A stretch of 29,035 nt of DNA from Collinsella sp. Its GTDB lineage: Bacteria; Actinomycetota; Coriobacteriia; Coriobacteriales; Coriobacteriaceae. The stretch covers positions 1 to 29,035 of the forward strand of contig DXZU01000039.1 of the NCBI GenBank assembly GCA_019419525.1, written 5' to 3'. Below the pieces are notes generated by a model, which was not told the DNA's origin, searched no databases, and worked only from the letters and a program-made list of their open reading frames with translations. Made by a program: the position numbers and the translations under genes. Below, piece after piece: positions 1-7,283 of this stretch (positions are counted from its first letter, which is position 1; every line of letters begins with the position of its first letter).

Positions 1-78
1 TATCGGTCGATGATTTCAATCCTGCGGCTAGCCGATGTTCTTCGCAAATAAATGATGCTTATAGGACAAAATGTGTGT

Positions 79-360
79 CTACTTTAGGGGCATCGGCGCA
101 GGTCGATGCTCCTTTTTCAGCCGTTTAAATTCCGTGCCCGCTTTTAACCGCTCGGACAGAATGTGTGTCCGGTTGCCTATCGTTCCCGCAGGTGGATAAC
201 CTTTTCCGGAACCGTTAAACACCCTTTCGGAAGAGGTGACCATGAAGGCCTTGATGGCCCGTGCGAGCTGATTCTTAAAAGCATCAACCTTCTCAACTGC
301 GGCAGCTCGGTCTGCCATCTCGCGTTCGAGTCGTTGAACGATTTCCTGTGTGTCGCTCAT
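79..360 (-). CDS. Small hypothetical coiled-coil protein
   Basis: A 93-residue protein that I do not recognise. The first half (residues 1-40) is charged and alpha-helical, with heptad-like spacing of hydrophobics (EIVQRLEREMADRAAAVEKV), and the second half is basic. The start is supported by an AAAGGA ribosome site seven bases upstream of the ATG. It has no predicted membrane segment. It lies at the edge of a plasmid-like region and is probably an accessory gene. A DNA- or protein-binding role is only a guess. Confidence 0.5.
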   Translation of the reverse strand: MSDTQEIVQRLEREMADRAAAVEKVDAFKNQLARAIKAFMVTSSERVFNGSGKGYPPAGTIGNRTHILSERLKAGTEFKRLKKEHRPAPMPLK

Positions 361-746
361 GCCATTCCTTTCCCTCGGGTGTTTTACCTAAAATATCGCC
401 CCGTGCGGACACGATTCTCGCCCATGACACGACGGTAGCAAATATCACAAAGTCGCAGGTAGACGGCTCAACAGGATTCGAGTTACGGGGCGATTGAACC
501 TGGGGCGGCGTGGATGTTCGCGACACCCCTTTTCCGCGTCTTAAAACGCATCTGGTGAGGTCGATTTTTCGGCCTTGACCTGCGTGGCGGCACTTTGGGG
601 TGCTTTGGGTGTGCCCTTAAGCAGTGCTTGCACCTACCAGCGCGTGAAACATTTCGACGGTAATTCGTGAAACAAATTGCAGAACTATCGCTCCAACGGG
701 CGCTGCCGCCACTCAACGCGAGCGGTCAGCTTGGCACCGCAAACGG
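361..746. other. Intergenic region with no convincing gene
   Basis: About 385 bases between two minus-strand genes. Open frames here are short, have biased composition and lack ribosome sites. I see no strong repeat, tRNA or terminator. Confidence 0.4.
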
Positions 747-974
747 CTACTCGCCCTTCATGGCCATACACATGGCGTCGGCCATTGAGTAGCGGGCACC
801 GTCATCTTCCATCAGCGCTTCGTTGAATGCCTCGATGTCCACCATGTCCTCGATTTTCTCAAGCACAGCCCTTCTCACGAACTCGGAAAAGGACATGTTT
901 GAGATGTTCGCATGGGCCTGAACCAAAGCCATTTCGCTCTCATCGAACATGACCGCAATTTCGCATACCCCCAT
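747..974 (-). CDS. RelB/DUF6290-like RHH antitoxin, apparently orphan
   Basis: A 75-residue protein with the layout of small ribbon-helix-helix antitoxins. A short N-terminal strand (VCEIAVMFDESEMALVQAHA) leads into the helix-turn-helix core NMSFSEFVRRAVLEKIED at about residues 26-43. An acidic tail, DIEAFNEALMEDDGARYSM, follows, like the toxin-wrapping arm of RelB/DUF6290 proteins. The start at 974 is chosen because GGAGAGG sits five bases upstream, and upstream in-frame codons lack such a site. Family members normally repress their own promoter and neutralise a RelE-type toxin. No RelE-like partner is visible on either side, so this may be an orphan or a remnant. Confidence 0.65.
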   Translation of the reverse strand: MGVCEIAVMFDESEMALVQAHANISNMSFSEFVRRAVLEKIEDMVDIEAFNEALMEDDGARYSMADAMCMAMKGE

Positions 975-1143
975 GGCCTCTCCAATCAATGCCGGCGACT
1001 GGACTGTACTGGCATACATCTTGTTGTTCAGATTAAACGGTCTCAAAACGTATACCCGCCTCAATTCAGAGACGGCATCTGGTTGCTGAAGAAGTTCATT
1101 TCCTTCGCTAAGGAAAAGGCAATCGCCTAGATCGGAGTTTCAG

Positions 1144-1368
1144 ATGACCAACGATGATGGCCGCCTCCTGCTGGATGTGACCGAGATCAAGCGGCGGCGC
1201 AACCGGATGATACGTCAGACGATGGGATTTCGACATGCGGTTGTTGATGCGCACAACGGAGAGCTTGTTGCCGTGATACGCAGTCCCGATGATGCCTATG
1301 ACTACTGCGACTATTTTGCCATGGTTCGTCGGGACGCCACTGTTCTCGATTTGTGGGCTGAGATTTAA
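1144..1368 (+). CDS. Small hypothetical protein
   Basis: A 74-residue protein with a GGAG ribosome site six bases before the ATG. It has a basic helix (IKRRRNRMIRQTMGFRHAVV) and then an acidic, tyrosine-rich part (SPDDAYDYCDYFAMVRRD). No family is recognised. It is divergent from the antitoxin-like gene at 747-974 and lies just before the 8-nt repeat field. It could be a small regulator. Confidence 0.5.
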   Translation: MTNDDGRLLLDVTEIKRRRNRMIRQTMGFRHAVVDAHNGELVAVIRSPDDAYDYCDYFAMVRRDATVLDLWAEI

Positions 1369-1404
1369 AACATCTCTCCTACTTCAATGCGTTTTTTGGG
1401 TTTA

Positions 1405-1532
1405 TAGCTGTTCGCTTTTTCGGCTATGTCGCAGTTCGCTAGTTCATTCATTACGTTCTTCATATCGTCTGCAAATCAGTTATGCCGCGGTTACACAGCT
1501 CTGTTGTTGCGTTTCGTCGTAATTCAGCAATG
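1405..1532 (+). repeat. 8-nt degenerate tandem repeat, block 1 (16 units)
   Basis: The stretch divides without slippage into 16 consecutive 8-mers, such as CGCTAGTT, TCGCAGTT, CAGTTATG and TCGTAATT. The consensus is roughly C-N-G-Y-W-R-T-T. Individual units are poorly conserved but the phase is kept throughout. The AT-rich units contrast with the GC-rich sequence that follows. Confidence 0.7.
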
Positions 1533-1549
1533 ACATAGCCGGAGCTCGC

Positions 1550-1866
1550 CCGCAAGTGTCGTACGCTGCCGTACAAAACTGCGTTTCGGCCGTCCGCGTA
1601 CTGACAAGGCTCTGCCCTAGTACCCGGCGCCTGCTGCGGTTGTTCATATCTGAACTGCGACACAGCCGAACAAAGCAATTACGACACTACGCAACTGTGT
1701 AATTACCGAACTACGTGATAACGACAAAACTGAAAAACGTAACTGTTGAATTGCAGAACAATGAGCTAACGCCGCGAGTGCCGGGTACTAGGGCAGAACC
1801 CTAGCGTGCGCCGCTTGCGGCGGTACGCTGCCGGGCATTTTGTGCGGCAGTGTACGACTCTTGCGG
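1550..1866. repeat. Nested inverted repeats enclosing 8-nt block 2
   Basis: Two pairs of inverted arms face each other. Bases 1550-1578 pair with 1838-1866 (26 of 29 positions), and 1608-1628 pair with 1780-1800 (20 of 21). They enclose a core of about 150 bases that contains the second 8-nt array. Together the arms could extrude as a large cruciform or fold as a transcript hairpin. Confidence 0.65.
1654..1773 (-). repeat. 8-nt degenerate tandem repeat, block 2 (15 units, opposite orientation)
   Basis: Fifteen consecutive 8-mers on the plus strand, such as ATTACGAC, ACTACGCA, ATTACCGA and ATAACGAC. The consensus A-Y-W-R-Y-G-N-M is the reverse complement of the block 1 and block 3 consensus. 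All but one unit begins with A. The block sits in the loop of the nested inverted repeats. Confidence 0.7.
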
Positions 1867-1880
1867 ACAGATTTCAGGAC

Positions 1881-2040
1881 CGAATAGTCCGAGGTTCAAT
1901 AGTTCTGTTATTACGTAGTTACATAGTGCGGCTATTCCGCTTTGTCGTTATTGCGTTATGTCGCATTGTCGATATTACGTAGTTCGGTTTTTCACTTTTT
2001 ACGCCGTTCACTTATTCATTTGTTACATAGTGCCGCTATT
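1881..2040 (+). repeat. 8-nt degenerate tandem repeat, block 3 (20 units)
   Basis: Twenty consecutive 8-mers in unbroken phase, such as ACGTAGTT, TCGTTATT, GCGTTATG, TCGATATT and CCGCTATT, in the same orientation as block 1. The end of the block runs into the 3' end of the gene at 2036-2584. Confidence 0.72.
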
Positions 2041-2584
2041 CCGTGGCGTCACTTTTATGCCCACCGCGTGCGTATTCGACGGTGTGGGCAGCGTCTCCGA
2101 ACACCTCGACTGCTGCCGCCACGAATTGCGGTGTGGTGCGCCTCGGGATATAGAAAGTTTTGTTGCCGAACACGATTGCGATCCAGGCGTTACGGTAGAT
2201 GAATTGATACGCCGCCTCTCTTGAGCGCTTACCGCAGTATTCCTCTGCAATCTCGTCGATCTGCCAGAGATGGCCGAAGCCGACGATATATTCGGCGATG
2301 TACGCGCTCGTCTTGATTTGCACGCGCCGCGGGCGGCGGTATGGAGTATAGCTGCTTTTCCCAGGGTCCGCTTTAACGGGCACGGAATAGACCTCGGCTC
2401 GAGCCTTTTCAGCGACCACGCGCCGTGCATCATCGAGGCTATAACGCTTGCACAGGCGCTCGCCGTCGTCGGTCGAGCACTTCACGGTGATTGACTTGAT
2501 ATGCGGCGCCAGATACTTGTACATCCATGCTCGCGACGCGCCGAACTCCCACCGCAGATCTTCAATACTCAAGAACTCATCCAT
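2036..2584 (-). CDS. Putative helix-turn-helix DNA-binding protein
   Basis: A 182-residue protein. The start at 2584 (MDEFLSIEDL) is chosen because GAGG lies eight bases upstream. Two segments look like helix-turn-helix units: residues 5-27 (LSIEDLRWEFGASRAWMYKY) and about 117-150 (QIDEIAEEYCGKRSREAAYQ, followed by a hydrophobic strand and FYIPRR). This suggests a site-specific DNA-binding protein of an accessory element, such as a replication or partition accessory factor. Its 3' end adjoins the 8-nt repeat field, which makes those repeats a candidate target. The family is not recognised with certainty. Confidence 0.6.
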   Translation of the reverse strand: MDEFLSIEDLRWEFGASRAWMYKYLAPHIKSITVKCSTDDGERLCKRYSLDDARRVVAEKARAEVYSVPVKADPGKSSYTPYRRPRRVQIKTSAYIAEYIVGFGHLWQIDEIAEEYCGKRSREAAYQFIYRNAWIAIVFGNKTFYIPRRTTPQFVAAAVEVFGDAAHTVEYARGGHKSDATE

Positions 2585-2948
2585 CTTCTGACCTCGATTT
2601 TCTGCCGATAAACGAGAAATCCCGCAAGAGACGCATACTTGTACCCCCATCGTAAATGTGGGTACAAATCTGCCGCCGACCCGGGCGGTTCGGCGCTTGC
2701 CAGGGCTCCGCCCTTGGACCGGGGAAGGACGCTCGCGCGCCTCATTATTACAATAACGGACAGGAACGAAATAGCGCCAAATTTCAAATTATTACGATAA
2801 AAGACACGGGTGCGGCGGCGTGTGCGATGGTGTCTGCGAGAGATTATTACGATAACGGACATGGCGGATTTATCGACCCAGCACCGGGTGTTCCCCTCGA
2901 AGATGCGACCGCCGTGGCGTCACCATCCAAAATCGCGACATTGGGATG

Positions 2949-3150
2949 GTGCAAACTGACCCTTAAGAGTCAGTTTGCACGCCAGCTTCGTTCAACGTCA
3001 GACATTGGGAATGTCAGACATTGAACCTGCGGCAAAGCCGCAGCTGGGGCCGCATGCGGCCTGAAATCGCTCGCGAAGCTCGCTTGATCGTACGCGAATG
3101 TCTGACAGTGCTGTCAGACATTGTCGGACAATTCAAATGTCCGACAATGT
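2949..3150. repeat. Bank of perfect hairpins and palindromes (candidate origin or transfer region)
   Basis: The 737-base gap between the genes at 2036-2584 and 3322-4164 has no convincing gene but is dense in dyads. These are 2949-2980 (12-bp arms, 8-base loop), 3027-3043 (7-bp arms, AAA loop), 3048-3061 (GGCCGCATGCGGCC), 3097-3122 (12-bp arms, TG centre) and 3118-3150 (13-bp arms, 7-base loop). Two direct copies of GTCAGACATTG start at 2997 and 3013. The last two dyads overlap, so they can form alternative structures. Such clusters occur in oriT, single-strand origins and integration sites; no relaxase gene is in the window. Confidence 0.65.
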
Positions 3151-3321
3151 GCACGGGATCGCACTCGCAAAGCTCGTTGAGCGGTCGATAGGCGCTTTGG
3201 AATCGGCGTAAACGGCGGGTGCCAGAAAAACGACCTCACGGAATCGCGCCCATGGTCGATTCATATGCTTATTCGAGATTCTGTTTGGTTTTGGGGCGAC
3301 GGCCCGTCTCTATGAGGCGAA

Positions 3322-4164
3322 TTAGCCGTACAGCTTGAGTTCCTGCGGCTCCATATGGTCACTCCCGAGAACGACATCCCTGATGTAGCCCTGCGGCAGC
3401 AGCTCGACAGGCAAAATTGTCGCCAGGAAGTCGTCGAACCGCGCCCGAGGCGTCGGGTCGGGCGCATGCATGACCTTGGTCGCGCCGTCGGGCAGGGTGA
3501 TGGTGAGCCGCACCGCTCCGTTGCGTCGATACGCCCTCGACCATTCCTCGTCCGTGTCCCCGTAGCCTTTGCGGTCCGCGGTCGTCCTCCAAACGGTCCC
3601 CAGCTCGTCGAATGACCGCGGGTGCTCGCCGAGGTCGACCCAATGCAGTTCTGACCTCTTGCGCCTCGCCGCGTTATAGGCCGGCTTCCATTCGTCCGGC
3701 AGGTAGACCCTCTCGAAGACCTCGCGGGACAGCTCGCGGAACTTAACTTCATCCGCCCGCGACCGGCGCGGGTCGCTGCCCAACTCGGCCGCCTCGGCGG
3801 CCGCGGCCTCGAGCCAATCCATCGCCTCCCGGCTGCCCGCGAGAATATCCGCCGCGCCGACGACTCGGGTGCGCCTCTCGACCGTGCCGTTCACCGCCAA
3901 GTCGCGCAGCTCCTTGCGGGACCAGATGAAGCCGCCGCCGGGCCCGAGGCCGACCTTATCGGACCAATCGCCCGACACATAGATGTGCCGGATATGCTTG
4001 CAGTGTGACAGCACGAACGGGCGCGTACACTGCAGGGCCCGGCAGACCTGCTTGGTGGTCACGTCGAATTCGTTTTTGACGGCGTCGCCCAGCTCGTCGA
4101 TGCCCTCCGGCAGCGTGATCAGCCCCGGGTCGTTCTCGTTTGTCCTCGGCTCGCACCTGCCCAT
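3322..4164 (-). CDS. Hypothetical protein with N-terminal HTH-like segment
   Basis: A 280-residue protein with a strong AGGAGG ribosome site eight bases before the ATG. Residues 30-62 (FDVTTKQVCRALQCTRPFVL and the following SHCKHIRHIYVSG) look like a helix-turn-helix. They resemble in layout the N-terminus of the protein at 2036-2584, so the two may be distantly related DNA-binding proteins. The rest is charged, with an Ala/Glu-rich helix around residues 112-130 and no membrane segment. The gene is preceded by a TATAAA-like -10 and by a GTTAG/CTAAC dyad at 4183-4202, which suggests repression at that site. Confidence 0.55.
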   Translation of the reverse strand: MGRCEPRTNENDPGLITLPEGIDELGDAVKNEFDVTTKQVCRALQCTRPFVLSHCKHIRHIYVSGDWSDKVGLGPGGGFIWSRKELRDLAVNGTVERRTRVVGAADILAGSREAMDWLEAAAAEAAELGSDPRRSRADEVKFRELSREVFERVYLPDEWKPAYNAARRKRSELHWVDLGEHPRSFDELGTVWRTTADRKGYGDTDEEWSRAYRRNGAVRLTITLPDGATKVMHAPDPTPRARFDDFLATILPVELLPQGYIRDVVLGSDHMEPQELKLYG

Positions 4165-4182
4165 GGCAATCGCCTCCTAATT

Positions 4183-4202
4183 ATGTTAGTGATTTCGCTA
4201 AC
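4183..4202. promoter_or_regulatory. GTTAG-N8-CTAAC dyad, putative operator
   Basis: The core GTTAGTGATTTCGCTAAC is preceded by TTAT and lies between a TATAAA-like -10 (4207-4212, minus strand) and the ribosome site of the gene at 3322-4164. A second copy lies at 4308-4326. The position just after the -10 fits a repressor site. Confidence 0.5.
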
Positions 4203-4307
4203 ACTTTTATACCCGCTTGCAGTGGGGCCATCGGCAAGGGAATCGCGAAAGGGGCCCACCATTGAATAAAGCAGACGCCTTGCCCGGCGCCCTGTTTAAT
4301 CGCGCTT

Positions 4308-4326
4308 ATGTTAGTGATATAGCTAA
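4308..4326. promoter_or_regulatory. Second copy of the GTTAG-N8-CTAAC dyad
   Basis: GTTAGTGATATAGCTAAC preceded by TTAT matches the 4183 site in the same orientation, about 125 bases away. The two copies bracket the intergenic region between the toxin-antitoxin operon and the gene at 3322-4164. They could be paired operators that support DNA looping. Confidence 0.45.
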
Positions 4327-4377
4327 CGTAAGCGCGATGTAGCCCATTTCGCTCCCACGGAAAGGCGCGCCGTGAGG

Positions 4378-4659
4378 CTATGCCGACCTGAGGATTCTCT
4401 CAGCCTTCTCGAGCGCAGCCGAGCGCAGGAACTCCGACTTCCGCATACCGCACGCGGTGGCCGCCCTCTCGATGAGATCGGCGCCCGTTTTCGGGCACTT
4501 GAAAGACAGATTGGCGTTGGCCTCTCCCTCGGAGAGCCTTGGGCGGCCGACGCGGAGGTTTGCCAGGGCCCCCGTCCAAGAGCCGGATTCATATTCCGCG
4601 CACTCGCGCTCGATGTCCTCGTCCGTGATTACGGTGCCGTTTGCAAGCCTAAACTCCAT
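4378..4659 (-). CDS. RHH-type antitoxin of a toxin-antitoxin pair
   Basis: A 93-residue protein starting MEFRLANGTVITDEDIEREC. It overlaps the toxin stop in an ATGA junction (4657-4661), which decides the start and implies translational coupling. The C-terminal part (ANLSFKCPKTGADLIERAAT, then CGMRKSEFLRSAALEKAERI) reads as a ribbon-helix-helix: a strand, then two helices carrying the SEFLRSAALEKA signature of CopG/Arc-like antitoxins. The acidic N-terminus is the likely toxin-contacting part. It presumably neutralises the protein encoded just upstream and, with it, represses the 34-bp dyad at 4944-4977. Confidence 0.7.
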   Translation of the reverse strand: MEFRLANGTVITDEDIERECAEYESGSWTGALANLRVGRPRLSEGEANANLSFKCPKTGADLIERAATACGMRKSEFLRSAALEKAERILRSA

Positions 4660-4925
4660 CAGTAACCTCTCCTTCTCGCGCTCTCGATCTCCTTCAGCGT
4701 CTTCTTGCTCGGCGGCGTCATGGCGTGATAGATAAGCCATACGCCGTCAGCCAGGAGGACTCCGACCATCTCGATATACCGGCCATGTGGGTCGTAGCCT
4801 GTCCGCATCTCCTGTTCCCCGGGTACGCGAACGGCCGCGAAGCGGTAGTTCTCCCATGCCGCCTCGACATCTCCGGCATCCAACTCGGGGTGTCGCTCGT
4901 GAACCCTTCGGTGTATCTGAACCAT
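4659..4925 (-). CDS. Putative BrnT/RelE-like toxin
   Basis: An 88-residue basic protein encoded directly upstream of an RHH antitoxin. The layout HERHPELDAGDVEAAWENYR, then DPHGRYIEMVGVLLADGVWL, then IYHAMTPPSKKTLKEIESAR matches small actinobacterial toxins of the BrnT/RelE fold: helices, a beta sheet, and a conserved His with a basic tail. Such toxins usually cleave RNA. The toxin-first order agrees with brnTA-type operons. The start has GGAGG three to four bases upstream. The family assignment rests on pattern recognition, and a ParE/HigB-like fold is an alternative. Confidence 0.62.
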   Translation of the reverse strand: MVQIHRRVHERHPELDAGDVEAAWENYRFAAVRVPGEQEMRTGYDPHGRYIEMVGVLLADGVWLIYHAMTPPSKKTLKEIESARRRGY

Positions 4926-4943
4926 TGGCCTCCAATCGTACGA

Positions 4944-4977
4944 GAATATTCTACTACTATTTGGTAGTAGAATATTC
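4944..4977. promoter_or_regulatory. 34-bp inverted repeat, operator of the toxin-antitoxin operon
   Basis: Perfect 14-bp arms (GAATATTCTACTAC and its complement) are separated by the six bases TATTTG, 19 bases upstream of the toxin start. There is no T-tract, so an autoregulatory operator fits better than a terminator. Confidence 0.7.
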
Positions 4978-5002
4978 GACGCATCAACTTATAAGGCCTA
5001 TT

Positions 5003-5175
5003 CGCCAACCGTTCGTTCCAAAACGTATGTTTGGGGAACTTACGGCGACGCGCAACATCCTAACGGCGCTTCGGCTGTCAATAACTCCTATACCAACAGC
5101 GAGGATCAGGGGCATTACGAGCAGCAGGCGACCGGCAAGCACTGGGTCGTGGACGTGGTCGGCCACTGGGAGTAG
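5003..5175 (+). pseudogene. C-terminal fragment of a surface-type protein
   Basis: An open frame with no start or ribosome site encodes TYGDAQHPNGASAVNNSYTN, then SEDQGHYEQQATGKHWVVDV and VGHWE before TAG at 5173-5175. The Gly/Asn/Trp-rich, signal-less segment looks like the tail of a larger secreted or wall-associated protein, cut off at its 5' side by the adjacent toxin-antitoxin module. I recognise this style of sequence from Coriobacteriia surface proteins but cannot name a domain. Confidence 0.45.
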
Positions 5176-5361
5176 GGATTGCCTTCAGGCGGTATCGCGC
5201 TGTCGCTGCGATTCACATCGCATGAACGATGGATGAACTCGCATGAAAACCAAAGCATACGGTAGTTTTATCTGACTAAAGAGGGTAAAATCACCGTAGA
5301 AGACGACGCATCCCGTGTAAGTAACAAGGAGCGCGGGCGGCCTAGTTTTCAACTTTTGTTA

Positions 5362-5393
5362 AATGCCCGGGCTCCACCCCGGGCATTCTTATT
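5362..5393. terminator. GC-rich stem-loop, probable bidirectional terminator
   Basis: AATGCCCGGG pairs with CCCGGGCATT (10-bp arms, six-base loop), followed by CTTATTT on the plus strand and by an A/T-rich stretch on the minus strand. It closes the small minus-strand gene at 5389-5541 and any plus-strand transcript from upstream. Confidence 0.55.
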
Positions 5394-5541
5394 TGCGCCT
5401 GTCGCGGCGCAAATGCCGTCCACCGTCCGCACCGCGCGTACGCCTACGGACCTTAACTCGGACATCATACGAATCGAAAAACGCAATGACGAACGTGCCG
5501 ACCGTCGCAAGGGCGGCCAGCGCATCAAGGATCTTTAGCAT
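5389..5541 (-). CDS. Small single-pass membrane peptide with basic tail (type I toxin-like)
   Basis: A 50-residue frame starting MLKILDALAALATVGTFVIA, with a GGAGG ribosome site upstream. Residues 4-22 form one hydrophobic segment, and the rest (DVRVKVRRRTRGADGGRHLR and RDRRK) is strongly basic. The gene runs into a 9-bp stem (5391-5414), which would lie at the 3' end of its message. A hydrophobic helix with a basic tail fits plasmid-borne membrane toxins such as those of type I systems, or a small phage-type membrane protein. A second peptide of the same build is at 10600-10725. No antisense RNA was identified. Confidence 0.5.
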   Translation of the reverse strand: MLKILDALAALATVGTFVIAFFDSYDVRVKVRRRTRGADGGRHLRRDRRK

Positions 5542-5667
5542 AGGGAAGCCTCCAATCGAATTGTCGGCCGCCCGCGCACGGAATGCGTCGTCTCGTCAAT
5601 TCTAGCTGAACCAGCGGCTGTCGAACTTAATAACCAGATGGCCACAGTCCCAAAACGTATGCCTCTG

Positions 5668-5711
5668 GGCACTCGAAAATCGAACCCTCGATGCCGTGAA
5701 CGTCGAGTGCC
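5668..5711. promoter_or_regulatory. Putative res site of the resolvase
   Basis: Inverted 9-mers GGCACTCGA and TCGAGTGCC are separated by 26 bases, which also contain TCGAACCCTCGA. They lie about 70 bases upstream of the serine recombinase gene. Serine resolvases of this class act at, and are regulated through, such sites upstream of their own gene. Confidence 0.45.
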
Positions 5712-5778
5712 AAAACCCAGTGTCAAAACCTCCGCGTCAATTCCCATGGGAAAATCAAATACGAGACAGGAGGCTGAA

Positions 5779-6363
5779 ATGACACGTTACGGATATGCTC
5801 GCGTGAGCACGAAAGACCAGAGGTTGGACCGCCAGATCGAGGCTCTGGTGAACGCTGGCGTGGCCTATGGCCATATCTACAAGGACAAGGTCACGGGTGC
5901 CCAGGACGGCGACCGGACGCAGCAGAAGCGCCTGTTCAAGAAGATGCGGGCGGGCGACGAGGTGGTGGTCGAATCCTGGGAGCGCTTGACCAGATCGACC
6001 AGGCAGCTGCTCAACTATGACCTTATGTTTCGAAACCTCGGCGTGAAGCTCACGTCCCTGAAACAGCCCGTGGATCTAGATACCGCATTCGGGCGCTTCG
6101 TGCTTGGCACCCATGCTTGCACCGCGGAACTTGAGCGAGATCTGATCAGGCAACGCCAGGCCGAGGGTATCGCCGTCAAACGGAGCCACGGCGGCAACGT
6201 GGGTGGCAGGCCTCGCACTGCCGGCGTCAAAGCCGATGCCGCAGTAAGGCTCTATCTTGGAGGAGAGACTCCTATTCCCGATATTTGCGCTGCGACTGGC
6301 GTCTCCAAATCAACGCTGTACCGCATCCTTCGTGAACGCGGATTGGTGGGCGTCAGGAAATAA
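5779..6363 (+). CDS. Small serine recombinase (resolvase/invertase family)
   Basis: A 194-residue Tn3-resolvase/Hin-like protein. The catalytic N-terminal motif YARVSTKDQRLDRQ places the nucleophile at Ser10. Next come ERLTRSTRQLLN and the E-helix AELERDLIRQRQAEGIA. The C-terminal helix-turn-helix is PDICAATGVSKSTLYRILRE. The start is fixed by AGGAGG seven bases upstream; an upstream in-frame start would add a non-family extension. On plasmids such enzymes resolve multimers or cointegrates at a res site, and an inverted repeat fitting one lies at 5668-5711. A DNA invertase role is possible, but no invertible pair was found nearby. Confidence 0.9.
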   Translation: MTRYGYARVSTKDQRLDRQIEALVNAGVAYGHIYKDKVTGAQDGDRTQQKRLFKKMRAGDEVVVESWERLTRSTRQLLNYDLMFRNLGVKLTSLKQPVDLDTAFGRFVLGTHACTAELERDLIRQRQAEGIAVKRSHGGNVGGRPRTAGVKADAAVRLYLGGETPIPDICAATGVSKSTLYRILRERGLVGVRK

Positions 6364-6545
6364 GTCCGTCTGTCGTTTCGCGATTTGCCTAATAGGCCCG
6401 AGTGCGGCGGCGTTACTATATAAGGGTGCGGTATTTCTCTAACCGAAAACCTGCGTGAACGCATGACTTGAGACGCCTTTCTAGAACTCACCGATCGCAG
6501 GAAAAAGACAACTCAACAGCGGCCGTGCATTGTTCCCAGCCATAT

Positions 6546-6564
6546 GGCATGGCGGAGCCATGCC
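6546..6564. promoter_or_regulatory. GGCATGGC/GCCATGCC dyad, putative operator
   Basis: Perfect 8-bp arms separated by GGA, 24 bases upstream of the KfrA-like gene at 6589. KfrA-type proteins repress their own promoters at dyads, so this is a candidate self-regulatory site. Confidence 0.4.
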
Positions 6565-6588
6565 CGTTGTTGATTGGAGTGCCGCATC

Positions 6589-7281
6589 ATGGCCGAAAAC
6601 CAAGTCCAGTCCGAAAAGAAAATGACCAGTCTGAATGTCTCATCGGAGACCCGTGACGCCATAAAGGACATCAGCACGAGCCTTGGTCTCTCGCAGGCCG
6701 ATACCGTCGCCCGCTTGGTCGATGGCTACCACCCTAACGCCACTCCCGGCGTGAAGGCTGCGCTCGACGCATCGGCCGTCCTCGATGAGGCGGTCGAGCG
6801 GGTCAAGCGCATCATCGTGGTCGCTGCCGAAGCTGCCGCGATGGAGGCTCGTGCTGCCCGCGAGGACGCCGACGCTGCCAAGAAAAGTGCAATGGAACAG
6901 ATTCAGAGCATCAAATCTAATTGCGTCGAGCAGGTCGCCGCCATCAAAGAGAAATTCGAGCTGGATACTGCGAGCTTGGAGATTGAGAACGATGAGCTCC
7001 ACGCCACCGTCGCCGATTACCTCTCGCAGCTCAAGAAGCTCGATTCCGAGAACAATCAGCTCTTGGCAGAATCAGCCGCAAAAGACGATCGAATTGAAAG
7101 CATGAGGGGCGCGGTCGACGCCGCGGCCAAGGCTCAGGCCGATCTCAACGTCTCCCTCCTCGCCCAGCGTGACCTGATGGCCGAGGTCGCCGCCCTCAAG
7201 GACCGCCTCGCCGCCTCCGAGCAGCGGGCGGCCGTGGCCGAGGCCAAGGTCGAGGTCATGACCCAGGCGAGGGGCGAGTAG
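6589..7281 (+). CDS. KfrA-like DNA-binding coiled-coil protein
   Basis: A 230-residue protein. Residues 12-45 (KMTSLNVSSETRDAIKDIST, then SLGLSQADTVARLVDGYH) look like a small N-terminal DNA-binding domain of RHH or HTH type. From about residue 62 to the end the protein is an almost uninterrupted Ala/Glu/Lys-rich coiled coil. This architecture matches plasmid KfrA-type proteins, which bind DNA and form filaments that aid partition and regulation. The start has GGAG nine bases upstream. It is followed after two bases by a two-segment membrane protein. A generic coiled-coil regulator cannot be excluded. Confidence 0.6.
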   Translation: MAENQVQSEKKMTSLNVSSETRDAIKDISTSLGLSQADTVARLVDGYHPNATPGVKAALDASAVLDEAVERVKRIIVVAAEAAAMEARAAREDADAAKKSAMEQIQSIKSNCVEQVAAIKEKFELDTASLEIENDELHATVADYLSQLKKLDSENNQLLAESAAKDDRIESMRGAVDAAAKAQADLNVSLLAQRDLMAEVAALKDRLAASEQRAAVAEAKVEVMTQARGE

Positions 7282-7283
7282 AT

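Noticed and set aside
4787..5236. 149-codon plus-strand frame over the toxin-antitoxin region
   Set aside because: It is antisense to the toxin gene, has Arg/Ser/Pro-rich shadow composition and spans the operator dyad.
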